Shown here: piece by piece, positions 11,864 through 23,752 of the stretch
Position numbering within the stretch: the stretch's first letter is position 1
Layout of the letters: each line of letters starts with the position of its first letter
Assembly (NCBI GenBank): GCA_014905825.1
Contig: JACGCN010000007.1
Location: forward strand, 1,240,001-1,304,000
Source: Lyophyllum atratum
Lineage: Eukaryota; Basidiomycota; Agaricomycetes; Agaricales; Lyophyllaceae
Length of the DNA stretch: 64,000 nt
Direction of reading: 5' to 3'
Program-made: the position numbers and the translations under genes
The notes under the pieces: model-generated
Told to the model about the DNA's origin: nothing
The model's database searches: none
The model's input: the letters and a program-made list of their open reading frames with translations, nothing else

Positions 11864-11950
11864 CCTACAAGGCCCTCAGATTCATGTAGAGGTCGTCCTG
11901 AACACATCCTACAAGGACCTCAGATCCATGTAGAGGTCATCGTGAACCCA
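11864..11950. repeat. 44-base tandem repeat at the P450 3' end
   Basis: Two imperfect copies, 11864-11907 and 11908-11950, each containing CCTACAAGG followed by CTCAGATTCATGTAGAGGTC or a close variant. On the minus strand the right copy encodes the last codons and stop of the P450 (HDDLYMDLRSL). The left copy lies just after that stop and could encode a near-identical tail (DDLYMNLRAL). Confidence 0.85.
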
Positions 11951-14260
11951 AAGGTTGTGTTCCTTCAGGTAAATTTCAGACATACCTAGTAGACGAAAAC
12001 TCAAAGTTCGCACCTTATACGACTTATCAAACTTCTCGACATCGAAGTCCTCAGGGAAGGCCAACTCAAAAGTACGGACCAAGCTGGCTGTCAGCAACCT
12101 AGAAACTTGTGAGAAACGAAGGAAGTCCAAGAAAATTGAAAATCCCACTTCATGTTATAAAGAGCCACCGGCTTGCCAATGCATACTCCCGGGCCATAGC
12201 AGAATGGTACATACGCCTCCGTATTGTGCGGCCCGACTATACCACCCTCGAGCCATCGCTCCGGAATAAACTTATCAGGATCAACGAAGTTTTGGGCTAC
12301 CGGACACGATGAGCTTGCGGAATCTGACAAGCATAGGGCAATACGTACGGTCACGGAACATGGAATAGTTAGGGGACGCCACAGTGGTACCAGCAGGGAT
12401 GAGCTGATCGAGAATTTGCGTATCGGCATCCTTATTCCATCGCGGGGGCCCTAGTAGTAGAAGCCTTGAGAGACTGAGATCGTCAGTGGAGGCGAGACAC
12501 ACCAGCAGCCACAGGTGGCACCAGGCGCAGAACCTCTTGAACACAGGCATCCAGATAAGGTAATTTCGATAACGTGAAGGCATCCATATCCTCGATCGGT
12601 CCGTCAAATGCACGAGTGAGTTCGGATCGAAGACGCGACAGGACTTCGGTATCAGCACAAAGGTATCTCATGAGTGCAGTCATCGCCTCGCTGACTGTAT
12701 CCGAGCCGGCTAGTACAATCATTGACGCATCGGCGTGGGCCTGGAGTCGAGAAAGCTCGATGCCACGTTCGGTGTCATTTTGCTGGGAGTTCCCATTAGC
12801 GTCGTTAATAGGAAGAGCGCGCTTAGTAACTGACAATAATGCTGAGAACATCCTTCCGTATCCCACCCGTCCTTTTCTGGGTTTCCTCTACCTTTTTCCC
12901 AGCAAACTACACGCACGAGTTTGAGCATGTCCGGACAGACTTTGACGATTTACACACCTTCTGGAAGGCCAAAATGGGTCCAGGGACAGGCGCGAGTGCT
13001 ATAATGTCCCGCATCCACGGAACTTGTCCGAGCACGAGTCGGAGATGAGGCAAAGAACAGTGCCATAGCCATAACACTTGCCGCCGACGAACAGTACACC
13101 CATGTGTAACTGAAACACGTACATGAGCGTCAGAGGCGACCCGATAATGGAATGGCTTACCACGTCCATCCAACCCTCTGAGTCTTTACCTGCAGCCATG
13201 GTTTCGAACCCACCTGAGAAGGACATATCGCCCATAACATCACTAAAGCACCTTAGTTTATAGTATCCCATGATCACACGAAAACTCACATGGCCCAGAG
13301 CGATATCCAGTGTGACATTGACACGGTTTCCTTCTTGTTACTCAATATTTCAAGGAGTTGAGAAGTTCGAGCCTGATGGCATGTAAGCAGACAAGCCACA
13401 AAGTTCAAAGGGATATATATACCTGAGCGGAGGTACGGAAGTGCTTGATGTTTTCCGTAGAAAAGGCTTTAGTCCAGGCCTAGGGTAGTGTTAGAAGACG
13501 AGGAAGTAGCCTGAATCACACTCACGACCAATCGCTGGGCATGTTCATTCTTATCGACGGTCGTGATGAGAGCGTCAGCATCCTGAGGAGCACCTAAGCC
13601 TTGTCAGTGCGTATACATACATGGGACATTGCAGTTTTACCATTGTAGAAGGGGGATCGAAACATTTGGCTATACAATGGGCGGATGGCCGCAGGATCGT
13701 CCACGGACAGTTCGTTTGGCCCTGCTGCGATTTAGACATGAATTCGCGACGAACTGAAAAATTGGTACCAATCCGGATCCAAGGCCCATAAATGCGATGG
13801 AGCCTGGAGTCTTCATTCAGCCGCGAGACAAAACGGAGACATCGGAGCTTACTCTTGTAATTTAAGATGCCGGTTTCCTTTAGCTATCCAAAAACTCATA
13901 TACCATTTCGAAAGCTTGCCAAGGGTGGGGCCTGGATAGCGAGAAAGCGGGTGCCAAGGTGACAGACGATATGCAGCAATTGACGCCGAAAGACCAAGGA
14001 TGAACGCGTTCACAGTCACGGTTGAGACAAGGGAGGAATGCGACAGTCTGCCAGTATCGTTATACACGTAACTGAACACGGCGACGTAGATGGCAGATAT
14101 CATGCCCAGGAGGGGCAGGACACGTGGTTCGACACGCTTGAAAACCACATGTGAACTCTAGAATGCATCCTCGTTGAGCACTGAAGCATAAAGAACGGCA
14201 TAGACTCACAACACCAGCAGCTAACGCAATCTGAATGAGCTGTGAAAGAAGTAAAGTCAT
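11909..14260 (-). CDS. Cytochrome P450 monooxygenase
   Basis: Membrane-bound haem monooxygenase of the ER, substrate unknown. Many exons. The N-terminus (MTLLLSQLIQIALAAGV, then several hydrophobic segments) precedes the proline hinge SPWHPLSRYPGPTLGKLSKW. Next come VDDPAAIRPLYSQMF, the I-helix AGSDTVSEAM, the ExxR helix VQEVLRLVPP, a PERW segment and the haem loop FCYGPGVCIGKP with the Cys ligand. All introns I traced keep frame, so it looks functional. The 3' intron of 51 bases before the last exon contains no stop. The overall type (tryprostatin B 6-hydroxylase-like clan of Agaricomycetes) is inferred. Neighbours do not form an obvious secondary-metabolite cluster. Confidence 0.93.
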
Positions 14261-14827
14261 CGTAGACGGTGAGTTTGACGGGAGGGAACACTCATGAGGA
14301 AGGTTGTGTGTACCCTTAAATAGCGGCGCCTGCTTGCAGCTGCAAGTAAGTAAGTAGGACTTGCGGCTTGGCCCTGGGCTGGCTGTTGCGGCGAACGCCG
14401 AGGACTTTTCTCCGAGATCCTCCCTTGTGATCTTGACAGCGGGCGTCGATGATCATATTGCATCCTCACCCTTTTCTCAGTGGGCGTCGAGATCATCGAT
14501 GATCAAGGACGCCCACTGAGAAGATGATAAGGGAAGATGAGGGATTTGATGATCAACTTGAGAGAATGAGGCCGCGGCATTCAGTCCCCTTTTGCGTCCC
14601 TTTTCCCTGACGGTATTCTTCCCCGAATACTTGGATCTGACTGAGCCTTCCGCACACGTCAGGTACAGGTCACGACGAGCATGCCTGAAAGGTTGAAGTT
14701 GGCAAACTCTGTGCCGCCTTGGGAGACTAGAAATTCAATGGATTCAACTAGAATGAACATGTGCGTGATAGTAAGTACAACTGGACAATAGCGATATGAT
14801 ACAAACTTTGCGGTACCACTTTCCACC
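14261..14827. other. Intergenic region with palindrome
   Basis: P450 promoter side. It holds the palindrome listed separately and a nearby partial direct copy of its left arm (GGGCGTCGATGATCAT near 14442). No gene. Confidence 0.5.
14474..14522. repeat. Long perfect inverted repeat
   Basis: Arms TTCTCAGTGGGCGTC (14474-14488) and its exact reverse complement (14508-14522) flank a core that is itself the palindrome GATCATCGATGATC. The whole can fold as a 15-bp hairpin, or act as a symmetric protein site or a remnant of a small transposon. Confidence 0.85.
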
Positions 14828-15625
14828 TCACGGGAAACTCAGGATGTAAGCCTTCATCGGCTCCTTCCAACTGCATAGCGGTAACCCATTCGTAACGCCA
14901 GCTCTGGTCCCGCCACAGATCTCCAAGAACATCCCGGGAAGTTCATTTATTATCTCCCGGAGCTCGTTCTTCATCTTCTGCTCCTGCCTTCGCTGTCGCG
15001 GCATTCTAGTCCCGCCCAAACTCGCAGCACTGCGTTTCCCTAGGCGAACCTGATGGTCAGCTTCTCGCATGATGTTCCTCTCGACTGCTTGATAGGCCTT
15101 GCTTCCAAGACTCGCGGCGGCTTGCAGTGAAACGCGTGTCTCGTTGAATGCGATGAATCGTAGCTCTGAGTAGAAATGCACCATGGAGCCTGGCGTTCCG
15201 CATACAACTGGACAGTCTGGGTTTGGGCAGCCGACAGGATTGATGGGTGGTCCGTCAGGGTGTTCTTGGTCGGGTTGTTGGCATTTGCCGTGGAAATATG
15301 AAGGGAAAATAGCGTTTTCGAGCCCTGTGTATGCGTCTTTGTGGTAGGCTGAGAGGATGGGTTCGAAGATTGATATAGGCGGGGATGCATATCGACGGTT
15401 AGGAATTATTTTCGTGGCTATTTGGTTGGCCTAACGAGGTGGAATGGATTGATATTGGGACTATACAGCGAGTAAATCGCTTACCATTTGGTCGAAGAGA
15501 ATAGTGATTGGGGTCGTGTAGTTGGACAGGAACGCCTGTGTGATTCCGACGATACATTCGCCTTCGCAAGCAAGTACGAACGTGGGCAGGACAAACAGAA
15601 CGATCGAAGAAATGGCGATCCGCAT
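14828..15625 (-). CDS. Secreted protein of unknown function
   Basis: Two exons (15485-15625 and 14828-15430, intron 15431-15484) give 247 residues. ATG 15625 begins a clear signal peptide, MRIAISSIVLFVLPTFVLA, followed by CEGECIVGITQAFL. Frames extending further upstream lack a reason to be used. The mature part has paired cysteines near both ends (CPNPDCPVVC in the middle) and a basic stretch (RMPRQRRQEQKMK) that may be a processing or coil region. The family looks like a widespread uncharacterised basidiomycete secreted protein. No enzyme motif is seen. Confidence 0.75.
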
Positions 15626-16136
15626 ACTGAGCTGATATGGCGTTTGGTAAGAAACGTATGCTCGTTGGCAATTATAAGAGCGCTCGCACGGCGAGCTGAA
15701 AGTACGGCGGTGAAGGAAGCTGGAAGAGTCAACCAAGGATAGATCGTGACAGCCACAAACGCGTCCAGTCACAGTCGCGCTTCGTGCCCGTCACATGCTT
15801 CTGTGACCCTCTTGGGATCTTCCTCTACCTCCGTGGCAGCTTGCCCACCTAGGTATTAGCCGTCCTGACTGCGGTGCTGGAAATCCCGCTCGGGAGCCTA
15901 CAGCGATTTCGAGGCACCATTTTGGGGATAAATGTCAAATAGTATCAGCCACGTGCGACTCTGATATCAAGTTCAAGTTGATATCAAGGTCAAGTAAGTG
16001 GTGGGAAAGTCTATCGGTAAAGGAACCGCAAACTTACGCTATTGTTACCATCTAAGATGGCCCGACTTGTGGAAATCCGGTGGACTTACAGCTCACACGG
16101 CCTTTATTTCCCTCGTCCACCTCGCCCACCTCGACC
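15626..16136. other. Divergent intergenic region
   Basis: Between the secreted protein and the first hydrolase copy. It contains a short GATATCAAGTTCAAGTTGATATC palindrome-like repeat near 15962; otherwise nothing. Confidence 0.4.
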
Positions 16137-17272
16137 ATGAGCTGTCCTAACTGCATAGCTGGAGAACTGTTACCTGGCGAACCCGCCGGCATCTCAAGCA
16201 CCCAAGGCGCTTATCTTGCTTCTGGATCTGTGTCAAATGAACCCTCCAAAAGGGCCATCGTTCTATTGACGGACGTATTCGGGCTACCTCTCAAGAATTG
16301 CAAGATCATCGCCGACCACCTTGCGAAGGAGATGGGGTGCGACGTTTGGATTCCCGACCAGTTCGCAGGTATTCAAATCGTTCTGTTGAGAAGAGCGCCC
16401 GAATCCATACTTCATGACTGTTAGGCTGGCCTATCGCGCCTCTCTCGTATCTGAAAGCGGCCAATCGCACGGGAGGACGAGTGACCGGCACTTTCCAGCT
16501 GTTACGCTTCTACCTGGGTGTGCTGCCGAGGGTTCCCTCTTATTAGCAGTCGGCCAGCAGTAGTGGACGTTAGGCTATCCAATGTACGCATCTGCACCAT
16601 TAGTACCAAACCTCAAGCTGACACTTTGACTTTAGTTCATCAAAGCCATCCGGGAGGAGAAGAAGTATGTCAGCATTGGTGCAGTTGGGTGCGTAAATGT
16701 GAATTGTTTGGGCGATTAGCCAAGCAAACCACCTTTACCAGTTATTGCTTTGGGGGCTGTTCAGCCATACGACTTGGTGCAACCGACCTTGTACAGAGCA
16801 TCATCGTTTGCCATCCCGGACCATTTACCGTCGAGCAGGCGAAGGCTATCAAGGTCTGATATAACTTTGTCCTTGGGCGTATCAGTACTCAAGATCATCC
16901 TCGCTTATAGACACCTGCTGCATGGATATGCGCCGAAGGTCCGATCCTAATTACTGCTATACTCTCACATATCTGACGTATTGTTGATTTCTAGACGACC
17001 AGTTTTTTGATCCATCTTTCCGCTTGAAAGTGGAGGCGATATTTGCGGAACGTAAAGGTGCTGAGAACTTTGTTGATTACGAATTCAAGGATTATAAAGG
17101 TTCGTCTCCGACCCTTTCGACTCATCTCAAAGAAGTGTTCATCTCGTATCTCTTAGGGACCGTACATGGCTTTGCTATCCGCCCGAACTTGACTAATCCT
17201 GAGGTGAAAGAGGCATACGAGAAGTCCCTAGAGCAAATGACTGCCTGGTTCTCCAGAACTCTAGTTGTCTGA
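16137..17272 (+). pseudogene. Dienelactone hydrolase copy 1, frameshifted
   Basis: Alpha/beta hydrolase of the dienelactone hydrolase family, about 45 percent similar by eye to copy 2 downstream. Exons follow the same order: MSCPNCIAGELLPGEPAG, VFGLPLKNCKIIADHLAKE, then the nucleophile region GYCFGGCSAIRL, AWICAEDDQFF and DYKGTVHGFAIRPN, so the Cys-Asp-His triad is present. In exon 2 the frame breaks near 16538. PRVPSY then stops, while the next frame continues with LISSRPAVVDVRLSN, which fits one missing base. Splice sites all look sound. It is either a recent pseudogene or an assembly error. Confidence 0.75.
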
Positions 17273-17752
17273 GTCCATGTCCTCCTGCCATACAATCCTT
17301 TTTCTCTCTCTTGCCTTCAATTCATCTTCAGCGCCGATTCTTTAAAGTGTGTGTCCTGAAGTTCGCCTAAAGGAACTCCAGTGAGATACCCGGAAGTTGA
17401 AGCTATTCCGATTCGGCATCCGGTTCAACGTCCCGGACGTTGAATACGACCCAATGCGTTGCTCAATGCTCTCCGTTGAAGAACCAGATACTTGCTCAGT
17501 ACTTTTTCACGCCCTCCTCTGGCATGTTATCTCGCGCTTGAATCTTGAGCATGTCCGCCTCCGACATGCCCGTAGACAACCCGTACTTAGATGCCATTGT
17601 CACTGAATCGGGTCCAGGATCTGTCCCTGAAGGCCTGAAGGCCTGACGGGTGTCCCTGCGTCACCATATAGCTATGTTGGGGCTCTCCGTTCCTCTTGTC
17701 CACATACCAACAAAACGTTGTGAAGCCCTCCGTTGCCTCTCCTCTGCATGCA
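17273..17752. other. Spacer between hydrolase copies
   Basis: Serves as 3' end of copy 1 and promoter of copy 2. No other gene is seen. Confidence 0.4.
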
Positions 17753-18894
17753 ATGAGCTGTCCTGACTGTACAACTGGCGGGTTGCTTTCTGGAGAACCC
17801 ACTGGAGTCTTGAGCACTCAGGGTGCCTACTTTGCGCCTGCTCCAGGCACTGGAACTTCCAAACGCGCAATTATCTTCTTGACGGACGGATACGGTTTGC
17901 CTCTTAAGAACTGCAAAATACTTGCAGACAACTTTGCAAAGGAACTTCAATGCGACGTGTGGGTCCCGGATTACTTTCAAGGCACTGCGCACTATCCCTA
18001 TACCCTGGATACGTCTAATCATGCTCTTCATAGGCCAGCCGCTTGTGGACGTGGACTCGCTGCTCCTCCCTGATCGCGCTGGTGTCAAAATGACTACGTT
18101 TTCTTGGCTGAAATTCATCATCAAAACGATCCCAAAGATACCTGCGTTCATCAGGAGTCGACCATCGGTGGTCGACAATAGGGTGTCCAAGGCAGGTGTT
18201 ATGATCGAATGAAAGGAGAACTGTGTTGAGTGTCTCCTCCTGTCAGTTCATTGAAATCGTGATGGAGGAGAAGAAATACGAGAAGATCGGGGCAGTAGGG
18301 TGTGCTCCAATTTACTAATATCTTCCTTCACCCACAAGTTAATTTGGTGGAGTAGATACTGTTACGGCGGGTCGACGACCATACGGCTGGCTTCTACTGA
18401 CCTGATACAAAGTGCTGACATTTCCCATCCTGGTGGGTTCTCGATCGCGGAGGCCAAGGCCATCAATGTACGTCTTAGAGCAACATTTGATTGTCATGAT
18501 ATATTCAAGGCCACCTCTGACAGGTTCCAGTCTCATGGGCATGCGCTGAAGGTTCGATACATCATTACAAAGTTTAATGTGTGTCCGACTCGGATTATTT
18601 CCATCCTAGATGACCTATTTTTCAGCCCTGCTCTTCGCTTACAAGCCGAGGCCCTATTTTCGGAGCGCAAAGGGACTGAGAATTTCGTTGAGTACGAGTT
18701 CCACGACTACAAAGGTGCAATGGCTCCTGAGTAGCATCCTCTGACCGTCGATCCATGATTTACTGAATTTCACAATAGGCACCACACATGGTTTCGCAGC
18801 ACGACCAAACCTCAATATCCCAGAAGTGAAAGAGGCGCATGGGAAGGCTTTCCAGCAGGCTGTCGATTGGTCTGCAAAGACTCTGCTCGTGTAG
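17753..18894 (+). CDS. Dienelactone hydrolase family protein, copy 2
   Basis: Predicted cytosolic hydrolase that opens dienelactone-type or related ester bonds. Starts MSCPDCTTGGLLSGEPTG at ATG 17753, parallel to copy 1. The nucleophile elbow is GYCYGGSTTIRL, the acid lies in WACAEDDLFF, and the His in GTTHGFAARPN. The reading frame is open only if two introns use GC donors: TTTCAAG followed by GCACTG (about 17981) and TCCAAG followed by GCAGGT (about 18193). The other introns are GT-AG, and copy 1 uses GT at the same places. The end matches the family (KEAHGKAFQQAVDW). Tandem duplicate of 16137-17272. Confidence 0.82.
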
Positions 18895-19450
18895 ACCCTT
18901 CACTCGACTTGACTCAGATCACTTTCCTGCCTATGCTTTACCCTTTAATCTTTTGGATCGGTCTCTATGGCCTGATTCGAGCCTACTTGGCTTCTAGCTT
19001 TTGGTTTCATCACTGGATCATCCTTTGGGCGTGTCGAATGGTATCAATGATGTTGGCCTAAGCGTTCATGAAGATGCCAACCGCTTCGTGAACTTTCTTG
19101 CACACCCGAGATGAACATGGCGGCAGAGAGGGTTCGAGATAAGTTATGAAGTGGTTACAGATGATGACATGTACAGAATTCTATGGTTGCAGTGGAAACA
19201 TTCCCGCCCTTTGTTACAACAACACGTAAATCAAACACGATACAGCCAGCCCACTTGCAAACCCGTCATTACCCGCAACGTTTCGGGGTATGTGGTGTTG
19301 CTCTCGTTCAGAAGGCCAGCCAAGCGGCGACAGACAGGCATAGGGTAGGATAGATATTCCGCCTGCGGAAAGCCAGGGTATTTGGTTAGAATACTACGAC
19401 GAGTTAGCGTGTCAGTCTGAAGCTCAAACAAGATGAAGTAGGAATGGTAT
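18895..19450. other. Convergent 3' intergenic region
   Basis: Between hydrolase copy 2 and the stop of the UBE3D-like gene. No gene is seen. Confidence 0.4.
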
Positions 19451-22400
19451 TCACGACTTCAGGTCTGCTGTCCTCTCTGCGGGTGTCAGGATCTTGAAAA
19501 GTACTTTGGCCGCATGGATGTTGGCACTCTTTGCTATGGCATATGGGCTTGATGTGGTATAGGCAAGGCGGATGCTAGGTTTGAATAGCCAAATCTACAA
19601 AAAGGTAAGCTACGGCCAAAGCTAAAAAAGAATGCTCGACGAACAAGGATTCGAGGGAGCTCCTGCTCCTCGTCCAGAATGACGAATCTGTATGTCGCAT
19701 GAGCTCGCACAAACTCGATCATGTCTTCCACTATGAACGCCGAAAGCGGTATCTTCAAGGGCCTAGATGAGGGTTCAACATGTCATCCGAACGACTAACT
19801 GGAGGCACATACTCGCTGGTCAGGCTAACAGGGCGGATTGCGTATTTGAGTAGCCTGAACACGGTCAGCTTCTCATCGCCCGTCGAATGGTCTTGGCATC
19901 GGCCGAGGACAGCGCCGCATAGACATCTAGCGAGTCGCCAATCTTCCCCAGGCTAAAGAAAGGGAGGGATAAGCCAAATGTTGCGATCACGATACAGAAG
20001 ATAAGAAATCAAAAATGTGCTCTCAATGGTAGCTCCCGTGACGTGTACCTCAGTGCACGAGAGTTGTTTGAGCGAGCAACCGAGCGCAGCATTTCTGCCG
20101 CACTCGTTAATCTAGGACGCTTTGTATCAACCGATGTGCCGCTGTCTGCGCATCCGTCCACAATCGCCACATAGCGCAGGATCGTCCCGAAACCATCACG
20201 GGCTTCAGGGTGTCACCAAACGCCAGCAGAGAAAGCTTCGAAACACGAGACATACGGCGGCCGCTGGTGGGTTCCCAGCGCCGGTCTTCTTAGTCGTCCC
20301 GAATAAAGATAAAGCTGAAACGGGGTGAAAAACCCACCTTCGGCTCCTCGGTGACGTGAAGATTATTCAGGGTCATGGAGGATTCCTCGAAAAGAATATA
20401 GCTCCCGCCAACGAGCGCCTGGCCTGCGTGAGGCCAGAACCCGCCCTTTCCTTGCTTGACAACTTGGTCGTGGAGCTTCTGGTCGGTGTGGCACATCCAA
20501 GTGTCGACGAGCTCCTCCCAGTGCTCCGATGGCAGATCACGGTACTCCTCAATCTTTGTAGACTGAACGAGAGGGAGCGAGCAGGATGCGCAGATGAACG
20601 AGGTGGGGCTGGCGGCGGAAAGTTGTCCTGCATCAAGGAGGGGAGGGGGATCTTCGTTAGTTTCAGGAGAGGGGCGTGGCGCTAGAGTGGTCAGCTTGAT
20701 CTCGTAATGACCACTCTGCACCCTGACTTCATGTTTTCCGGGAAGAGTCCGAGCCGGGAGCAGGAGGGGCAGCGACCTGCGTGGCCCACTGCTGATAATG
20801 AGGCGATCGCCGCCCTCCGCGTGGCTCTCAGGGAATGGCGGCATAACCTCTGCTTCGATTTCGACCCCCGGCGTAGCACCAGTCACCGTAAAGAAGACTA
20901 AGACATGCTGCAGGTTTTCATGGTTCTCGGCGACGTAATTTACTTCAAAACCAACTGCGAGCAGGGAAAATTAAACCTAGTATGAGAGATGAAAGGAGAT
21001 ATGGAGTGCGTACCGTTCGGAACCGTCGGCAGGGCATTCATACCTCGTGATCGTGATCGAGAGTGCGATATGCTTAGGCCGCCGCTACTGCTGGAACCAG
21101 ACTTGTTGGAGGAGGCCGATCGTAACCAAGACAAAGAAGGTGCGGACAGACTGCGATGCCTAGGCCTTTTCTTTTCTTTCTGGGGAGGGATCTCAGAGAT
21201 CTCCGCATTGTCTTCATCGAGAGGAGGTGGCGGTGATTCCTTGACGAATTCCGGAAGAGTGAGTAAAGCGCGTGGATCGGCGCGGATGGACGAAGTTGGA
21301 ACAGATTCACGAATGAACTCAGGGAGACTGAGAAGCGCATTCGGGTTCTTGGTTCGCGTCGGCAGAATGGCATCTTGGCCATGGAGACGACCAGCGGCAG
21401 AATGATTGACCAGTTGCTCTACCAATGCATCTCTCTATGGAACAGTGTCAGACGGTACGTGTTTCGTAGAAACAGAGCAGCTCGGCGTACCTTAGCAATG
21501 TCCTTCTGACGTGCCTTCTCCAGCCGAGCAGGAAGTCCCCCTTCTAATATGACGCTTTGGTTGCTCAGCGAACGCTCGGATGCTTTGCCCAAAAGTTCCA
21601 GCATAGCCTCCAATTCCTGGACGTCTCCTTCCTTCTGTTTGCCGGAACGTGACTGCGGAGTTTGTGTAGCTTGTGTGCCTTCCCGGCTGGCCTTTTCCAT
21701 CTGCGCCAGCTTTGACGATTTGAGTTCGACGCGTTGATTGTGCAGCTGTGGAGCGACAAGATACAGCCTGTCAATAGCCATTGCTACACCCTCCAAATCT
21801 AATCTCATCTTCTCGTCCATCTGTCGTGATGCGGTGATGGGGGAGTGAGGAGGATTCCGAGATTTGGAATCGATGGACGTTCGCACATCAGACTCGTGGT
21901 ATTCAGGGGGGGTGTCCAGCTCGTAGTCCTCAGGATCGTATTGTGGCGGAAGGCTGTCAAGCGGGAACCGAGAAAGACCTTCTGTACGCTCTTTGCACAT
22001 CGCCACAACCTTTTCCAGGTCTTCGTCAATCTTGTTCCAAAGGAGTGCCGCCTCAACTACGAGGACAGGAGGTGCGCCGGGGCCAAGTATCTCTGGTTGA
22101 GTTGAGAGGCGTTCGACCTGCAAGTCACTGAGCTGACGCTTGAGCATAGCGAATAGGTCTGAGGGGCCGGCGGTGTCGCAGACGGGTTCCGCCGCGCCAC
22201 TAAGGAGTTGCGATGAATTGGATTGGATTGTAGACAAACGGTGGATATGCGAAAGTAACGAAACCAGGGAATGTGCGAGAAGTGCGTCACCGGGCTCCAA
22301 AGAAGGCGATATTCCTTCGACCCGCGTGCGAAGTTCGTGTAACAACTGCGACTCTGTGGGGTTACCGGCGACCTCAATCATGTCAATAACTTCTCGGTTT

Positions 22401-22871
22401 CGGAGATTAGTGACGAGTGTCTGTAGTGCGGAGGATGATTCGGCAACCTCCTGTTCCGAAGTGGTGGAAGCCTGAGGGCTGGAGGGCATGGAATGTCGCC
22501 GGTCTGGTACGATCGGATTCCATCTAGTTGGCATAGAGAGTAGGTTATTGAGAGTCATTAAGCAAGACTTTTGGACGTGTACGATCGATGGCATGACCTC
22601 TTGCTAGAACATTATTGAACGACCGATCACTTTTTCAGCACGACTTGAATTGACGTCTCACCAGCACACTGTGGCTTTCAGAGGCTTGAACATCTTCGGT
22701 TTCGGAGGCTCGGGAGGGCCCTGCCTGTGTGGCAACCAATTGGCTTGAGGCATCCCCTGGCTCTGGCGAATGAATAAGCTGGTTGCGCGGAAATGGAGTA
22801 GGAACTGCAGAAGTTAGGAGGGGTGTCGATGCAGGGCGTGAGAGTTGCTTCGGACGAGTCAGCGTTGCCAT
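19451..22871 (-). CDS. UBE3D-like (HECT_2) E3 ligase with long N-terminal extension
   Basis: The C-terminal half matches the E2-binding, HECT-like UBE3D family. It has a beta-domain (VNYVAENHENLQHVLVFF), FICASCSLPLV, EYRDLPSEHWEELVDTWMCH, RCLCGAVLGRCQ and the ending AYTTSSPYAIAKSANIHAAK. The cysteine pairs probably bind zinc. Upstream exons encode about 550 residues: a Ser/Pro-rich start (ATG 22871), alpha-helical segments including VAMAIDRLYLVAPQLHNQRV, and a Ser-rich linker. Good splice signals join these to the UBE3D part, so I model one gene. A separate shorter UBE3D start at the in-frame Met before NALPTVPN cannot be excluded. Exons between about 19960 and 20330 are not resolved. Confidence 0.8.
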
Positions 22872-23752
22872 ACTCTTTGTAGGATTGAGTAGACTGGACT
22901 AGAGGGTCCGCTGGTGCCAATCCGGTATCTTCTGCAGCAAAATTAAATTGATTAGGCGAGTGGGCATGGTGCTGACTTACATTTTGGTTGCGTAGTCGTA
23001 TTTCACCGGACAGACGGGTCAGAATAACCATTCACGAGCTGCAGCCTGCCGTTGAAGGAGAGGGAACGAGATAAGTAGTCCGGCAAATTGGATTCGTCTT
23101 CCTGTGCTGATTGACACAGCTGACACAGCTGTCTTGCCCACCCTGATCTTCGATTCGGACTGACCACGGCCGTTGGAATACGTTGATCGGTATCCCCCTT
23201 GCAACAATGTCAACGCGTAGATTCTGAAATGAAACGGAGGAGGTCGAGGATGGGAGTCCGCTTGGCCAAACTTTTTAGGCTGGGCGGAAATTAATAATTA
23301 TTATCAAACCTCGACCACGTGATGCTTTAAGATACAGGCGCGCCCCTCCTCTCGCTGCACCGCTACATGTTCTACAAGTCATTGAACCAGGTAAAACATA
23401 AACAAAATATGGGAACAGGATTACCCACGACTTTGAGCTGGAGATATGGACATACTCCTGCTCAACGAGTTTTTAGACCCCAATTTTACAATGCCATCAC
23501 CGCGTTGATCAGACCCAAAGACCCTGCCGCATGTTGGCGCTTAAGCGACGACTTGGAAAGGACTTGGCCTTGTTCAGCTGCCACGACGTCCCGCCCTTCT
23601 GCACGACTCTCAACGACTTTGGACGATCTGCATTCGCCTTCGCAATCGATCTGGCTCATCCAACACGACTTTAACGCCCTGCCGTGCTACCAGGAATAAA
23701 AGAAAGCTTAGTTTGGTACCGAGAACTCTGCTACGACCCATAACGAATTACC
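22872..23752. other. Divergent intergenic region
   Basis: Between the starts of the UBE3D-like and TM-WD40 genes. It contains TTAATAATTATTATC near 23290, an AT-rich patch; short frames here look incidental. Confidence 0.4.

Noticed and set aside
12999..13289. Minus-strand 96-codon frame inside the P450 gene
   Set aside because: Runs through introns of the P450 in a frame different from the P450 exons.
11909..18894. Possible metabolic gene cluster (P450, secreted protein, two hydrolases)
   Set aside because: No core synthase, transporter or regulator is present, and the genes are of generic types, so proximity is not enough.
23367..23699. 110-codon plus-strand frame upstream of the TM-WD40 gene
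   Set aside because: Lies in the promoter gap, no motif, and its end does not splice into the next gene.
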